Shown here: positions 9,354 to 19,393 of the stretch, piece by piece
Layout of the letters: each line of letters starts with the position of its first letter
Position numbering within the stretch: the stretch's first letter is position 1
Assembly: GCF_900177805.1 (NCBI RefSeq)
Contig: NZ_FXAX01000001.1
Span: 186,001 to 250,000, forward strand
From: Fibrobacter sp. UWB13
Lineage (GTDB): Bacteria > Fibrobacterota > Fibrobacteria > Fibrobacterales > Fibrobacteraceae
Length of the DNA stretch: 64,000 bases
Direction of reading: 5' to 3'
Program-made: the position numbers and the translations under genes
The notes under the pieces: model-generated
Database searches by the model: none
Seen by the model: only the letters and a program-made list of their open reading frames with translations
What the model was told of the DNA's origin: nothing

Positions 9354-9388
9354 TTAGTCATTAGTCTTTGGTTATTAGTTTTTAGATA
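9354..9388. repeat. Heptamer tract (TTAGNNN)5
   Basis: Five 7-base units after the PBP1A stop: TTAGTCA, TTAGTCT, TTGGTTA, TTAGTTT and TTAGATA. TAG recurs on the sense strand of the upstream gene. The tract sits before the terminator hairpin. Confidence 0.7.
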
Positions 9389-9395
9389 ATATTTA

Positions 9396-9420
9396 AAGGA
9401 GCCTGCGCGGCTCCTTTTTT
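9396..9420 (+). terminator. Terminator of the PBP1A gene
   Basis: AAGGAGC and GCTCCTT pair around a 7-base loop and are followed by TTTTT. Confidence 0.85.
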
Positions 9421-9465
9421 CGTGTAGTCGTGCTTTGTTTCTTCATTTTTACTTATTTTATAAGT

Positions 9466-10257
9466 ATGAATTTAAAGCATGCTCTTTTCTCGCTATTCTG
9501 TTCTTTGTTTGCCCTAGTCTCTACAGGGTGTATCAATACGCATTTCCAAAAGTTGCACACGACGGCATCGGAAGCGCCCGAAGTCCATGGAGGAAATACT
9601 TCTCTGCAACCTCATTCCGCTTCGTGGCGTGTTACTGGCAAAATTAACAGCGCTACGCGAAAAGACGTAGAGATTACTCCTCAAGTTTCTAAGTCCAGAG
9701 ATAAGTCAAAAGAAGGGGTCGAAGCGGATTGGCTTTATAAAATGGGCGGTGTCGAGTTTACTGGCAAAGCGGATTTCCTGTACAAGGCTAATGGCACCAT
9801 TTTGGGCACGGGTGTAGGGTACAATAATGGTATATACCATCACTTCTTATTTGGTGCAAACTTTTCGCATGTTGAATATGGGTTATTCATAGGACTTTAC
9901 CACCACTACTCCGATGTCGAATATGATGGTGAACGTTGCGAACTCTTTATCTTTAGCGATGATAAATGTGATTCGTTTTCGAATGAAAGTCATGGCCTTT
10001 ATACGACTGTATTTGGCGGTGGATTTGCCGGCTTGATACTTGGCGATTTCTTTTTAAACTATAGCTTGAGCATCTACGTGCCAAGTCCTACTATTGAAGA
10101 CTCGAGTCCGGGACTTTCTGGAATTTATTCGAACTATTTTACGATGGGGTACAGGTTCCATTTTGTTGAATTGAGTGCTGGAGTTGTAGCGACGTTTGTT
10201 GATGAAGGCTTTGCAAATTACGGCTTTACTGGCGGTTTAAGTTTTTATTTGAACTAA
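9466..10257 (+). CDS. Putative outer-membrane-associated lipoprotein, unknown function
   Basis: Starting at ATG 9466 rather than the upstream GTG at 9430 gives a 263-residue protein with a classic lipoprotein signal: MNLKHALFSLF then the lipobox VSTGC (Cys about 22). The rest has many short alternating hydrophobic and aromatic stretches with Gly (GVGYNNGIYHHF, GYRFHFVELSAGVV, GFTGGLSFYLN), typical of a small beta-barrel or YfaZ-like outer-membrane fold. No named family is recognised. It lies between two terminators and is monocistronic. Confidence 0.65.
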   Translation: MNLKHALFSLFCSLFALVSTGCINTHFQKLHTTASEAPEVHGGNTSLQPHSASWRVTGKINSATRKDVEITPQVSKSRDKSKEGVEADWLYKMGGVEFTGKADFLYKANGTILGTGVGYNNGIYHHFLFGANFSHVEYGLFIGLYHHYSDVEYDGERCELFIFSDDKCDSFSNESHGLYTTVFGGGFAGLILGDFFLNYSLSIYVPSPTIEDSSPGLSGIYSNYFTMGYRFHFVELSAGVVATFVDEGFANYGFTGGLSFYLN

Positions 10258-10283
10258 GCATATAAATCAAGATTATGCAAAAA

Positions 10284-10311
10284 AATCCCGACTCTGCAGA
10301 GTCGGGATTTT
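10284..10311. terminator. Bidirectional terminator between the lipoprotein gene and groEL
   Basis: AATCCCGACTCTG and CAGAGTCGGGATT form a 13-base perfect stem flanked by A-run and T-run, serving the converging lipoprotein gene and groESL. Confidence 0.9.
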
Positions 10312-10378
10312 TAGTGGAGTTAGAATATGAAATTCTAGCAGCCTAGATGCGCGCTGTTCGCGCGCATTCAGCGGTTGA

Positions 10379-12028
<1,650 letters not shown>

Positions 12029-12045
12029 TTAAAATTCTTTTTGTA

Positions 12046-12327
12046 TTAGAGCGTTGCGATAACGTCGGATTCCTTGACGATGAGGTAGTTTTCGCCATCG
12101 ACATTGACTTCTGTACCGCTGTACTTGCCATAAAGCACCACGTCGCCAACCTTGACTTCCATAGCGACGAGTTCGCCCTTGTCGTTCTTGCGACCCGGAC
12201 CTACGGCCACGACCTTACCCTGCATCGGCTTTTCCTTTGCATTATCCGGAATGAAGAGACCGGAGGAGGTCTTCTGTTCAGCTTCTGCCGGCTTGACAAC
12301 GATTCGATCTGCTAAAGGCTTGATCAT
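12046..12327 (-). CDS. groES: Co-chaperonin GroES
   Basis: A 93-residue GroES that caps the GroEL cavity. It begins [12 protein letters not shown], has the mobile-loop region [13 protein letters not shown] at about 15-27 and the segment [13 protein letters not shown]. It is the first gene of groES-groEL. AGAGGA lies about 10 bases before the ATG, and a perfect TGGGCAGTGCCCA palindrome (12347-12359) lies about 20 bases upstream of the start. Confidence 0.98.
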   Translation of the reverse strand: MIKPLADRIVVKPAEAEQKTSSGLFIPDNAKEKPMQGKVVAVGPGRKNDKGELVAMEVKVGDVVLYGKYSGTEVNVDGENYLIVKESDVIATL

Positions 12328-12699
12328 CTTACTTATCCTCTTTTGGGCAGTGCCCAGTTAAATTGATTGATCCGACTGGATGTTGGAGTTGTTCCAAATT
12401 GGACCATATTTTTGTTTCGACCCTTTTAAAGCAATTTCCGTGCCAAATCATAAATAAACCAATCTTAGCTAGGTTTATGTGTTGACTTTGCTATGTGTGT
12501 TTAATTTTGAAACTTGTCCGCTCGTGCTAGTCCTCTATTGCTAAAAAGAGTGTTTCAATGTGAAATTGATCAACATGTGATATAAAAGTGGTACAAAATA
12601 ACGATAAAAGACAAAATAAGTTGCTTTTTTATTACATTTTTTTTATCTTTTGCCTCACTTGTGGGTGTTTTGCTACACTATAATAAAAAGGGTTTTTGA
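12328..12699. promoter_or_regulatory. Divergent control region between groES and the nucleotidyltransferase
   Basis: A 372-base AT-rich gap between divergent genes. TATAAT at 12679-12684 is a good -10 box for the plus-strand gene, leaving a very short leader before ATG 12700. Near groES the palindrome TGGGCAGTGCCCA (12347-12359) could be an operator or leader hairpin. I saw no CIRCE element and no open frame of note. Confidence 0.5.
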
Positions 12700-13623
12700 A
12701 TGAAAATAGTCCTCCCTGTTGCTGGAAACGGTGTCCGTCTCCGCCCATATACAGAAAATGTGCCTAAGTGCTTGCTTCCTGTTGCTGGTAAGACAATCTT
12801 GGATTGGATCGTCGAAAATACCATGTTCTTGAAACCTTCTGAAACGGTTTTCATTACGGGGTATAAAGCTTCGGTTGTGGACGAATTCTTGAAGCAGAGA
12901 CCGGAATGGGGCGCTGTCCGTACGGTGGTTCAGTCCAATCCTCAGGGCTTAGGTGAAGCTATTAGTCTTGCGCTCCCGTATGTCAGTGATGACGAACCGC
13001 TTTTGATTATCCTCGGTGATACTCTGTTCGAAGCCGACCTTTCCATTTTGAAAAATGAGAATGAAAACGTTCTTTACACGTTCAAGGTTGAAGACCCGAA
13101 GCGTTTCGGTGTCGCTGTTACGGACAAGGATGGTCATATCGAACGCCTTGTCGAAAAACCGCAGGAATTTGTTTCGGACGAAGCTATTGTCGGTATTTAT
13201 TATATCAAGGACGTCAAGGCTCTCAAGGAGGCTTTGAACTACCTCATGCAGAACGACATTCGCACGAAGGGTGAGTATCAATTGACGGATGCTCTTGAAC
13301 GCATGATCCAGCACGGTTGCAAGTTCCACACGGCTCCGGTCGAAAAGTGGTTGGACTGTGGTCTTGTCGAAACGCTGCTTGCAACAAATGCTCACGTGCT
13401 GCAGCGCAATGAAAAATCTGCACCGAAGGCTTTTGAAGGTTCCGAAGTGATTATGCCTTGCCATATTGGCGAGAACGTGGTCATCAAGAATTCCAAGGTT
13501 GGTCCTAACGTGTCGGTAGGCGATGGCTGCGTGATTGAAAACTCCGAAGTTAGCGATGCTATCCTTTGGGCAGGCGTGAAGGTTGCAAACCAGAAAGTTG
13601 CGGACGCTGTGATTCACCAGTAG
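12700..13623 (+). CDS. Sugar-phosphate nucleotidyltransferase with left-handed beta-helix tail
   Basis: A 307-residue cytoplasmic enzyme of the NTP_transferase family. The Rossmann-like domain starts with LPVAGNGVRLRPYTENVPKC, the nucleotide loop and conserved Lys region, and contains the metal-site segment ILGDTLFEAD. From about residue 250 the hexapeptide-like pattern HIGENVVIKNSKVGPNVSVG suggests a short beta-helix. Such enzymes make NDP-sugars such as dTDP- or UDP-glucose for envelope glycans. The exact sugar cannot be fixed. It is a single gene ending in a strong terminator. Confidence 0.85.
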   Translation: MKIVLPVAGNGVRLRPYTENVPKCLLPVAGKTILDWIVENTMFLKPSETVFITGYKASVVDEFLKQRPEWGAVRTVVQSNPQGLGEAISLALPYVSDDEPLLIILGDTLFEADLSILKNENENVLYTFKVEDPKRFGVAVTDKDGHIERLVEKPQEFVSDEAIVGIYYIKDVKALKEALNYLMQNDIRTKGEYQLTDALERMIQHGCKFHTAPVEKWLDCGLVETLLATNAHVLQRNEKSAPKAFEGSEVIMPCHIGENVVIKNSKVGPNVSVGDGCVIENSEVSDAILWAGVKVANQKVADAVIHQ

Positions 13624-13672
13624 TTTTTGAAGGGCGTAGCGCAGAAAAACGCGGCACTCTTGATGCGTATTA

Positions 13673-13704
13673 AAAAAAGGACATCGCTTAGCGATGTCCT
13701 TTTT
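13673..13704. terminator. Bidirectional terminator
   Basis: AAGGACATCGC and GCGATGTCCTT pair around TTA, with A-run before and T-run after. It serves the converging nucleotidyltransferase and DUF748 genes. Confidence 0.9.
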
Positions 13705-13707
13705 GCT

Positions 13708-16056
13708 TTATTGCACGTCTACATTGACTTTATACATCGGCTTGTCCTTGTAGCCGCGGAGCGCGTCTCTCGGTGCCGTGATGACCTTCAGGTTCTTCTT
13801 TGTGACTCCCGGCTGTGCGCGCAAGACCTTGAGGAGATCGTTGTTGCGCTTGGTTGCCATTTGCGGGAGAACCTTCATCATGTAGTTCTTGTCGATTTCG
13901 GCGGAATGTTCCTTGACGTAGGCTTGGAACTCCTTGTCCTTATCCTTGATTTCTTCGATGGCCCTGTAGTCGAGCTCGTTCAGTTCCGTCTTGTTGTTCT
14001 TTTGTTTGTAGAAGTCAATCTTGAGCTGCTTGACCTTGTATTCCTTGGCTGTCTTTCTCGGGTTGTAGTACTGCGTGAAGGTCAGCATTAACTTCGGATC
14101 CTTCTGGAGCATTTCCGTCATCTTGATTGCTTTCGCGTACTGTTCGCTAGTGAACGTTTCGGTGTTGGCATCAATCAGCACTTCGTTGTTCTTGCCGAGG
14201 TCAAAGCCGAGGGCGTTGGCGCCTGCCATGGCGAGGTTTCCGACGAGTCTGAACGGAGAGATGGCAACCTTCACGAGCAGGTTCACGACGGTCTTCCAAA
14301 TAATCTTGCCGTAAGAGAATTCCGGGTCATCCAAATTGCCCTTGACCGGGACGTCGAACTGAATCTTGTCGTCCTTGTCCTTCAAGATGTAGAGACCAAT
14401 CTTCATCGGGACGGTGTATTCCGGATCAATGTCGTCTACCTTGTCACCGACGGTGATGTTGTAAATGTCGATAGTGTTCTTGCTGTCGAGGTTGCGGTCT
14501 ACAATCTTGTTTTCGCTAGCGAAAGCGAGCGTGCCTGCCTTGAGCGGGTAGGCGGTGTAGTGCAACGAGTAATTCGAGAAGTGCTTAAGTACGAGGTTCT
14601 TGATGCTGATGTAGATGTCCATCGTCTTGAGGTTGCTGAGTGCACCATGGTACTTGAGCGAGAGGCTACCGCCTTCGGGGAATGCTGCGGAAACGGTCAC
14701 GTCGCAAGGCGTGTCGTAGTTGATGTTCTGACCGCTAACGGTAATGGCGCTTACCTTGTAATTGAACGGGCGGATGATGGTGTGGTCCGTTGCAGTTACG
14801 ACGGTATTCTTGACGAGGAGCTTGTTGATCTTGGCTTTGAGCTTCTTTGCGGCGGCGGACTTTTCTGCGGTGGCTGCGCTAGTTGTATCTGCGGCGACCT
14901 TTGTCGTGTCGGCGGATTCTTGTTTGGTGTTTTCTGCTGTTTCTGCGACCGGTTCTGCAGGCGTGGATTCGGCTGCGGTTGAATCAGTTGCGCTTTCTTC
15001 GACTTTGCCCTTCGGGGAGAGGAGAATATCAAAATTGTTTTTGCCGTTCTTGAACAAGTCGATATGGGCAAATGCGCCATCCACGATGACGGAGTCGATG
15101 AGGAATTCGTTATCTACGATGTTTGCCTTGTTGATGCCGACCGTGACGTTTTCTGCGCCGAGCTTGCTTCCGCTGACTTCGGTGAGGTCAATCTTGTCAA
15201 GCGAAACCTTGCCCTTGACGTTCGAGGCGAGGATGCTGTTGATGTTTCCGCTGATAGCGATGTTGGCGGAGAGGTAACCGGAGAAGTCCTTGTAGTTGAT
15301 GGAATCGTTCAGGTACGGCTTGATGCAGCTGAGGGCAAAACGGTTCAGGTTCAGGAAAATATTGAAGTCGTATGTTGCCATGTTGGCGTCGACCTTGACG
15401 CTGAGGTCACCGCCGTCTGCGAACTTGAGGCTCACGTCGACACCGGTCGAGTTGTCTTCGAGGTAAATGGCGGGGATGTTAATCGAGAAATCCTTGAGGT
15501 GGAACTTGGAGCCGACCTTTGTGTCCTGATATATAATATTGCCTTTGTCAAATACGATGTTGCGGAGGCTGAGCTTGACGGGGAGGCCTGCCGCAATTTC
15601 TGCAGCGCTCTTGCTGCTGTCCGATTCGACTTTCTTTTCTTCGGGGTGCTCGGCGTAGTAGAGGCTATCCTTTTGGGCTAGAAAATCCAGAATGTCGCTA
15701 AAGTTGAAGCGCTCGCCATGCTGTTTGACTCGAACGTAAAGCGCCTTCATGTAGATGTCGCTGATGTCGAGCGTTCTCGTGAAGAGCTTTAGCGGGTTGA
15801 TGTTCATGCTGAACTTGTCGAACGCGACAAAGCGGGTCTTGTCGTCCGCTTCCATGACCGCGAGCGTATCTACGTCCAAAACGTAGGTGAACGGGTTCAG
15901 GCTGATGTCCTTGATGGTGATGCTTCGGCCAATCATTTCCTTGGAGTGCTCTTCGATGTAGCTACGTGCAATCTTGGGCGCTACGAGTAGTGTGACGAAG
16001 TAGAGGAGGATCAGAGATCCTAATACAATGAGGGTAATTTTGAGTGGCTTTTTCAT
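13708..16056 (-). CDS. AsmA-like DUF748 family protein
   Basis: I place the start at ATG 16056, where MKKPLKITLIVLGSL begins an N-terminal membrane anchor. An apparent extension to 17088 runs antisense to the GH9 gene and is rejected. The 782-residue product has the DUF748/AsmA-like beta-rich pattern (SITIKDISLNPFTYVLDVD, YKDFSGYLSANIAISG, DDPEFSYGKIIWKTVVNLL). The family is membrane-anchored, periplasmic and probably helps bridge lipids or assemble the outer membrane. Residues about 345-410 are a low-complexity Ala/Thr/Glu/Lys insertion. The C-terminal part contains an OmpA-like-looking segment with Tyr/Lys-rich helices. Confidence 0.75.
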   Translation of the reverse strand: MKKPLKITLIVLGSLILLYFVTLLVAPKIARSYIEEHSKEMIGRSITIKDISLNPFTYVLDVDTLAVMEADDKTRFVAFDKFSMNINPLKLFTRTLDISDIYMKALYVRVKQHGERFNFSDILDFLAQKDSLYYAEHPEEKKVESDSSKSAAEIAAGLPVKLSLRNIVFDKGNIIYQDTKVGSKFHLKDFSINIPAIYLEDNSTGVDVSLKFADGGDLSVKVDANMATYDFNIFLNLNRFALSCIKPYLNDSINYKDFSGYLSANIAISGNINSILASNVKGKVSLDKIDLTEVSGSKLGAENVTVGINKANIVDNEFLIDSVIVDGAFAHIDLFKNGKNNFDILLSPKGKVEESATDSTAAESTPAEPVAETAENTKQESADTTKVAADTTSAATAEKSAAAKKLKAKINKLLVKNTVVTATDHTIIRPFNYKVSAITVSGQNINYDTPCDVTVSAAFPEGGSLSLKYHGALSNLKTMDIYISIKNLVLKHFSNYSLHYTAYPLKAGTLAFASENKIVDRNLDSKNTIDIYNITVGDKVDDIDPEYTVPMKIGLYILKDKDDKIQFDVPVKGNLDDPEFSYGKIIWKTVVNLLVKVAISPFRLVGNLAMAGANALGFDLGKNNEVLIDANTETFTSEQYAKAIKMTEMLQKDPKLMLTFTQYYNPRKTAKEYKVKQLKIDFYKQKNNKTELNELDYRAIEEIKDKDKEFQAYVKEHSAEIDKNYMMKVLPQMATKRNNDLLKVLRAQPGVTKKNLKVITAPRDALRGYKDKPMYKVNVDVQ

Positions 16057-16164
16057 AGTATAAAATCTAAATATAATTGTGACGAAAATGTTATGTTCCC
16101 TATAGTAAACACGTCTGTCGCGATTTGTTTTCCGTCTTTGTCCGAAAAAAGTTATTCTTAGGGT

Positions 16165-17832
16165 ATGAACGCGAAAATCCATTATTGTCATCCCGGTTAC
16201 GTTCCCTCGGCTTCCAAGACTTTTTTGGTGGCTTTTTCGGAGGACGTTTATTTGCCTTCGGTCAAGTTCAAAATTTTGGACAGCGATTCTCGCGAAGTCT
16301 ATAAGGGCGAGACTGAAAAAATTTCCCGTTGCGCATATACGGGCGAGTGTTTGTACAAAGGCTTTTTTACTGCAGTAACGGCACCGGGGCGATATCAGAT
16401 TGTCCTGGAAGACTTTGATGTGAAGTCGCATTTTTTTGAAGTCTCGGATGAATGGCTCGTTCGCGAACTCAAGGCAAATATCAAGTCGTTTTATTACCAA
16501 CGGAGCGGTGTCGAATTGCCGGAACGCTTGGCAGGGATTTGGGCTCGCCCGGCGGCGCACTTGGATGACAAGCTGGAATTCCACCCGACGATGGAACGTG
16601 CTGGGCTTTGGAACGCTCATGGTGGCTGGTATGATGCTGGAGATTACGGCAAGTACATTGTGAATGGTGGGGTGAGCGTGGCGACGCTGATGCTTGGCTG
16701 CGAACTCATGCAGGCTCATTCTCAAAAGTCTTCGATTGTTGGTGGGGCGGCGTTCAAGGAAACGTACGAACTGCCGGTAAGCTTGCTTGATGAAATCCGT
16801 TTTGAACTGGAATTTTTCTTGCGCATGCAAGACGAAGATGGTGGCGTATTTTTCAAGGTAACGCCTTACCGTTGGGATGGCTTTGTGACTCCGTTGGAAT
16901 CGGATGCTTCTCAAAAGCGCTACATTCTTGGCAAGTCTACATCTTCGGCTTTGAATTTTGCGGGCGCGCTTGCACAGGCGCATCACGTTTACGCAAATGT
17001 CGATAGCGAATTTGCAGAAAAATGTTTGTTTGCTAGTATCCGGGCTTTCCTTTGGGCTGAGAAAAATCCCGAAGTTGATTGGCCGCACAATACGGAAGGC
17101 AGCGGCGGCTATGGCGATTCTGATTTAGGCGATGACTTTTTCTGGGCGCGAGCCATGCTGTACCGCGAACTGAAAAATGTTGAAAGTATCGCTGATGTGG
17201 GCGTTGCCGGGATGCTTGAACGCCTGAAAAGTCAATTATTGGTGGATATGGATACGTACTTGCCGACGTATGGTTTGCAATGGCGTTCGACTCAGAACTT
17301 GGCTTGGTTTGCTTTGGCAACGACTGATTGCAAGTGGAAAGACCGTGCTCGAATGGCGTTCAAGTACACAGCCGATGAAATTTTGCATTTGCAAAATGAA
17401 GACCCGTATGAACTTTCGATCCGCAAGTTTATTTGGGGGAGCAATGGCGATATTGCGAACCATGCGCTGACTTTGTATTTGGCGTATGAATGGCTTGATG
17501 AATTGAAGTATCGCAATGCGGCGATGGAACAAATTGAATTTATTTACGGCAAGAATCCTGTGGACGTGAGCTTTGTAACAGGCTCGGCGTGGAGTTCTCC
17601 GAAGTTCCCGCACCATCGCATTAGCCATTCTGATGGCGTTGATGAACCTGTGCCGGGACTTGTCGTTGGTGGCATTAACGAAGACCGCCAAGATACTCAT
17701 CGAAATCCGCATTATTTGGGCGAAGCTCGTGGCATGTCCTATGCTGACGAACAATGCTCTTTTGCGAGTAATGAAGTCGCTATTAACTGGAGTGCACCGT
17801 TGACCGCTGTACTTTTATTGCTAAGCGCTTAA
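16165..17832 (+). CDS. GH9 family glycoside hydrolase, no signal peptide
   Basis: A 555-residue protein. Residues 1-95 form an Ig-like N-terminal domain like those preceding GH9 modules (VPSASKTFLVAFSED). The GH9 (alpha/alpha)6 domain follows. The catalytic base motif DAGDYGKY lies at about 158-165, a His-containing block near PHHRISHS, and the proton donor Glu in SNEVAINWSAP near the end. GH9 enzymes cut beta-1,4-glucan. The absence of an export signal or anchoring module suggests it acts on oligosaccharides in the cytoplasm, like some cellodextrinase-type members. It is monocistronic and divergent from the DUF748 gene. Confidence 0.9.
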   Translation: MNAKIHYCHPGYVPSASKTFLVAFSEDVYLPSVKFKILDSDSREVYKGETEKISRCAYTGECLYKGFFTAVTAPGRYQIVLEDFDVKSHFFEVSDEWLVRELKANIKSFYYQRSGVELPERLAGIWARPAAHLDDKLEFHPTMERAGLWNAHGGWYDAGDYGKYIVNGGVSVATLMLGCELMQAHSQKSSIVGGAAFKETYELPVSLLDEIRFELEFFLRMQDEDGGVFFKVTPYRWDGFVTPLESDASQKRYILGKSTSSALNFAGALAQAHHVYANVDSEFAEKCLFASIRAFLWAEKNPEVDWPHNTEGSGGYGDSDLGDDFFWARAMLYRELKNVESIADVGVAGMLERLKSQLLVDMDTYLPTYGLQWRSTQNLAWFALATTDCKWKDRARMAFKYTADEILHLQNEDPYELSIRKFIWGSNGDIANHALTLYLAYEWLDELKYRNAAMEQIEFIYGKNPVDVSFVTGSAWSSPKFPHHRISHSDGVDEPVPGLVVGGINEDRQDTHRNPHYLGEARGMSYADEQCSFASNEVAINWSAPLTAVLLLLSA

Positions 17833-17883
17833 TTGCTGCTTGCGTGAAATGCGCGGCTAAATAGTCTTGCTCAGTGACGTTGT

Positions 17884-17936
17884 CATGCCCGCCGGAGCCT
17901 GTCCTGAGCGTAGCCGAAGGATGCGGGCATCTCCAT
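17884..17936. repeat. Dispersed repeat with ATGCCCGC...GCGGGCAT arms
   Basis: ATGCCCGC at the left and GCGGGCAT at the right enclose GGAGCCTGTCCTGAGCGTAG-type sequence. Related pieces occur at 22165, 25619 (inside rsgA) and 63588. It lies between the converging GH9 and DUF218 genes and may also serve as their terminator hairpin. Confidence 0.65.
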
Positions 17937-17940
17937 TTAG

Positions 17941-18912
17941 TTATTTCTTGCCTTGCTTTGCTGGCGTCTTGTTAGGCGCTTTAGCATCAGTCTTCTTTTC
18001 CGCAGCCTTATCCTTCGGCGTTTCTTTAGCCGTGGCTTTGGGCGTTTCCTTGGCTTGTGCTTTTTCAGGAGCTTTTTCCTGCGTCTTGCTTGATTCTGTC
18101 ACAGACGTTTTCACGGAATCCTTAACGGTTTCTTTCTCCGATTCTGTCTTTATCTTGTCTTCAATCTTTGGTAGGAGCTTTTGCAAGTTGACGTTCGAAC
18201 GAAACTCGCGCTTGTATTCTGCGTAAGATTTAATGGGCTTGTAATAAGAGGAATCGACTGCTTCAAGCGTGTCTGTGTTGAACAGGTCAAGGTATGAAGC
18301 AAAGAGTGCTGCCCAGCCACGGAGCCAGGTTTTGCGCGACTCGCGATTGCTGTACCAGCAGTTGGGATTGTATGTCACGTGATGGATGTCTTTGGTCACG
18401 TAAACAGGGCTATTGCCCGAAAGTTTTTGGAAAATTCTCTTGACGCGATACGTCGATGCTGCATCAGTCAGCAAGAGAACTGTATCGATATTATGCTTTT
18501 TTAACCAAGGAATAATAGAGTAGGCTTCGCTAATGGTGGAGGGGTCGTTGTGCGGAACAAGGAAAACGGCATTGCTATCAAATGCACCGAGCTTCATAAA
18601 GTCTTCGGCGTAGAATTCGGAATTGCTGCGTTCTCGGTAGACACGGCGACCAAGGAGCAATACGGAATCGGCTTTGCCTTCTTTGACGAGATTTGCCGCA
18701 TAATCGCTACGTTCAAGATCTGCGGTTTGTCCGTCGAGTACTGCAACCCATTTGACGTGGTCGACTTCATCATTTTGGACAAGCCAGTGACCGCTCTTTT
18801 CAAAAATGGCGTATGTGAGGACTGCAATAACAAATAAAATCAGCAGCGCTATGCCCACGCTGAAGTTCTTTTTCTTTCGATCGTTCTTGTCGGATTTGCG
18901 AATTATTGACAA
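17941..18912 (-). CDS. DUF218 (SanA/YdcF/ElyC-like) membrane-anchored protein
   Basis: A 323-residue protein with a basic N-terminus, one membrane segment at about 18-40, and a DUF218-like domain at about 50-200. The domain contains VAVLDGQTADLERSDYAANL, ADSVLLLGRR, DPSTISEAYSIIPWL and TVLLLTDAASTYRVKRIF. DUF218 proteins are linked to envelope integrity and lipid-carrier metabolism in other bacteria. The last 80 residues are a Lys/Ala/Thr/Glu-rich disordered tail. It is the last gene of ddl-tsaB-rimI-DUF218, 5 bases after rimI. Confidence 0.75.
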   Translation of the reverse strand: MSIIRKSDKNDRKKKNFSVGIALLILFVIAVLTYAIFEKSGHWLVQNDEVDHVKWVAVLDGQTADLERSDYAANLVKEGKADSVLLLGRRVYRERSNSEFYAEDFMKLGAFDSNAVFLVPHNDPSTISEAYSIIPWLKKHNIDTVLLLTDAASTYRVKRIFQKLSGNSPVYVTKDIHHVTYNPNCWYSNRESRKTWLRGWAALFASYLDLFNTDTLEAVDSSYYKPIKSYAEYKREFRSNVNLQKLLPKIEDKIKTESEKETVKDSVKTSVTESSKTQEKAPEKAQAKETPKATAKETPKDKAAEKKTDAKAPNKTPAKQGKK

Positions 18913-18917
18913 AATAA

Positions 18918-19346
18918 TTACCTGCTGAATTTGTACAATGCGGCGTCTTCGCCATCGGAATAATATTTCTTGCGAACGCTATACAGCTTGAATCCGTGCT
19001 TCTCGTAAAAGGCGCGAGCCTTGGCGTTGCCATCGCGAACTTCTAAAAAGCATTGGTCTCCACTTTCGGTGAGTTTGTCCAAGCCCGCTTTCAAAAGCTG
19101 GCTCCCGATGCCCTTGCGCTGTTCAGATGTGCGTGTCGCAATACTTAACAGTTCGGAATCGGGACCGAGCAAATGGAATATTGCGTAGCCTAAAAGCTTG
19201 TCGGCTTCTTCACAAACAACGCAGTACGCGTAACTTGCACGGATTTCCGACGAAAATTGCTTTTCGTTCCAATCCTGAAACGCAAGTTCCCGTTGCAATT
19301 CGAGAACTTGTGGCAAATCGGATTCTGTCATATTTCGCAACTGCAT
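18918..19346 (-). CDS. rimI: Ribosomal protein alanine N-acetyltransferase-like protein (GNAT)
   Basis: A 142-residue GNAT acetyltransferase with the acetyl-CoA motif RTSEQRKGIGSQLL at about 91-104, followed by FLEVRDGNAKARAFYEKHGF, the hallmark of RimI. RimI acetylates the N-terminus of ribosomal protein S18 in E. coli; the target here is inferred. It follows tsaB, a neighbourhood commonly seen for rimI. The 47-base gap to tsaB holds a heptamer repeat tract. Confidence 0.9.
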   Translation of the reverse strand: MQLRNMTESDLPQVLELQRELAFQDWNEKQFSSEIRASYAYCVVCEEADKLLGYAIFHLLGPDSELLSIATRTSEQRKGIGSQLLKAGLDKLTESGDQCFLEVRDGNAKARAFYEKHGFKLYSVRKKYYSDGEDAALYKFSR

Positions 19347-19365
19347 TTGTGATTCCAGCTTTTCT

Positions 19366-19393
19366 CTTCCTACTGTCTACTTCCTACCGCCTA
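19366..19393. repeat. Heptamer tract (CNNNCTA)4
   Basis: Four units, CTTCCTA CTGTCTA CTTCCTA CCGCCTA, directly abut the tsaB stop. On the minus strand, which is the sense strand of tsaB, every unit supplies a TAG. Confidence 0.75.

Noticed and set aside
12328-12699. CIRCE heat-shock operator upstream of groES
   Set aside because: No TTAGCACTC-N9-GAGTGCTAA pair was found; only an unrelated short palindrome near the start.
16057-17088. Upstream extension of the DUF748 reading frame to 17088
   Set aside because: It runs antisense to the well-supported GH9 gene. A good start with a membrane anchor exists at 16056.
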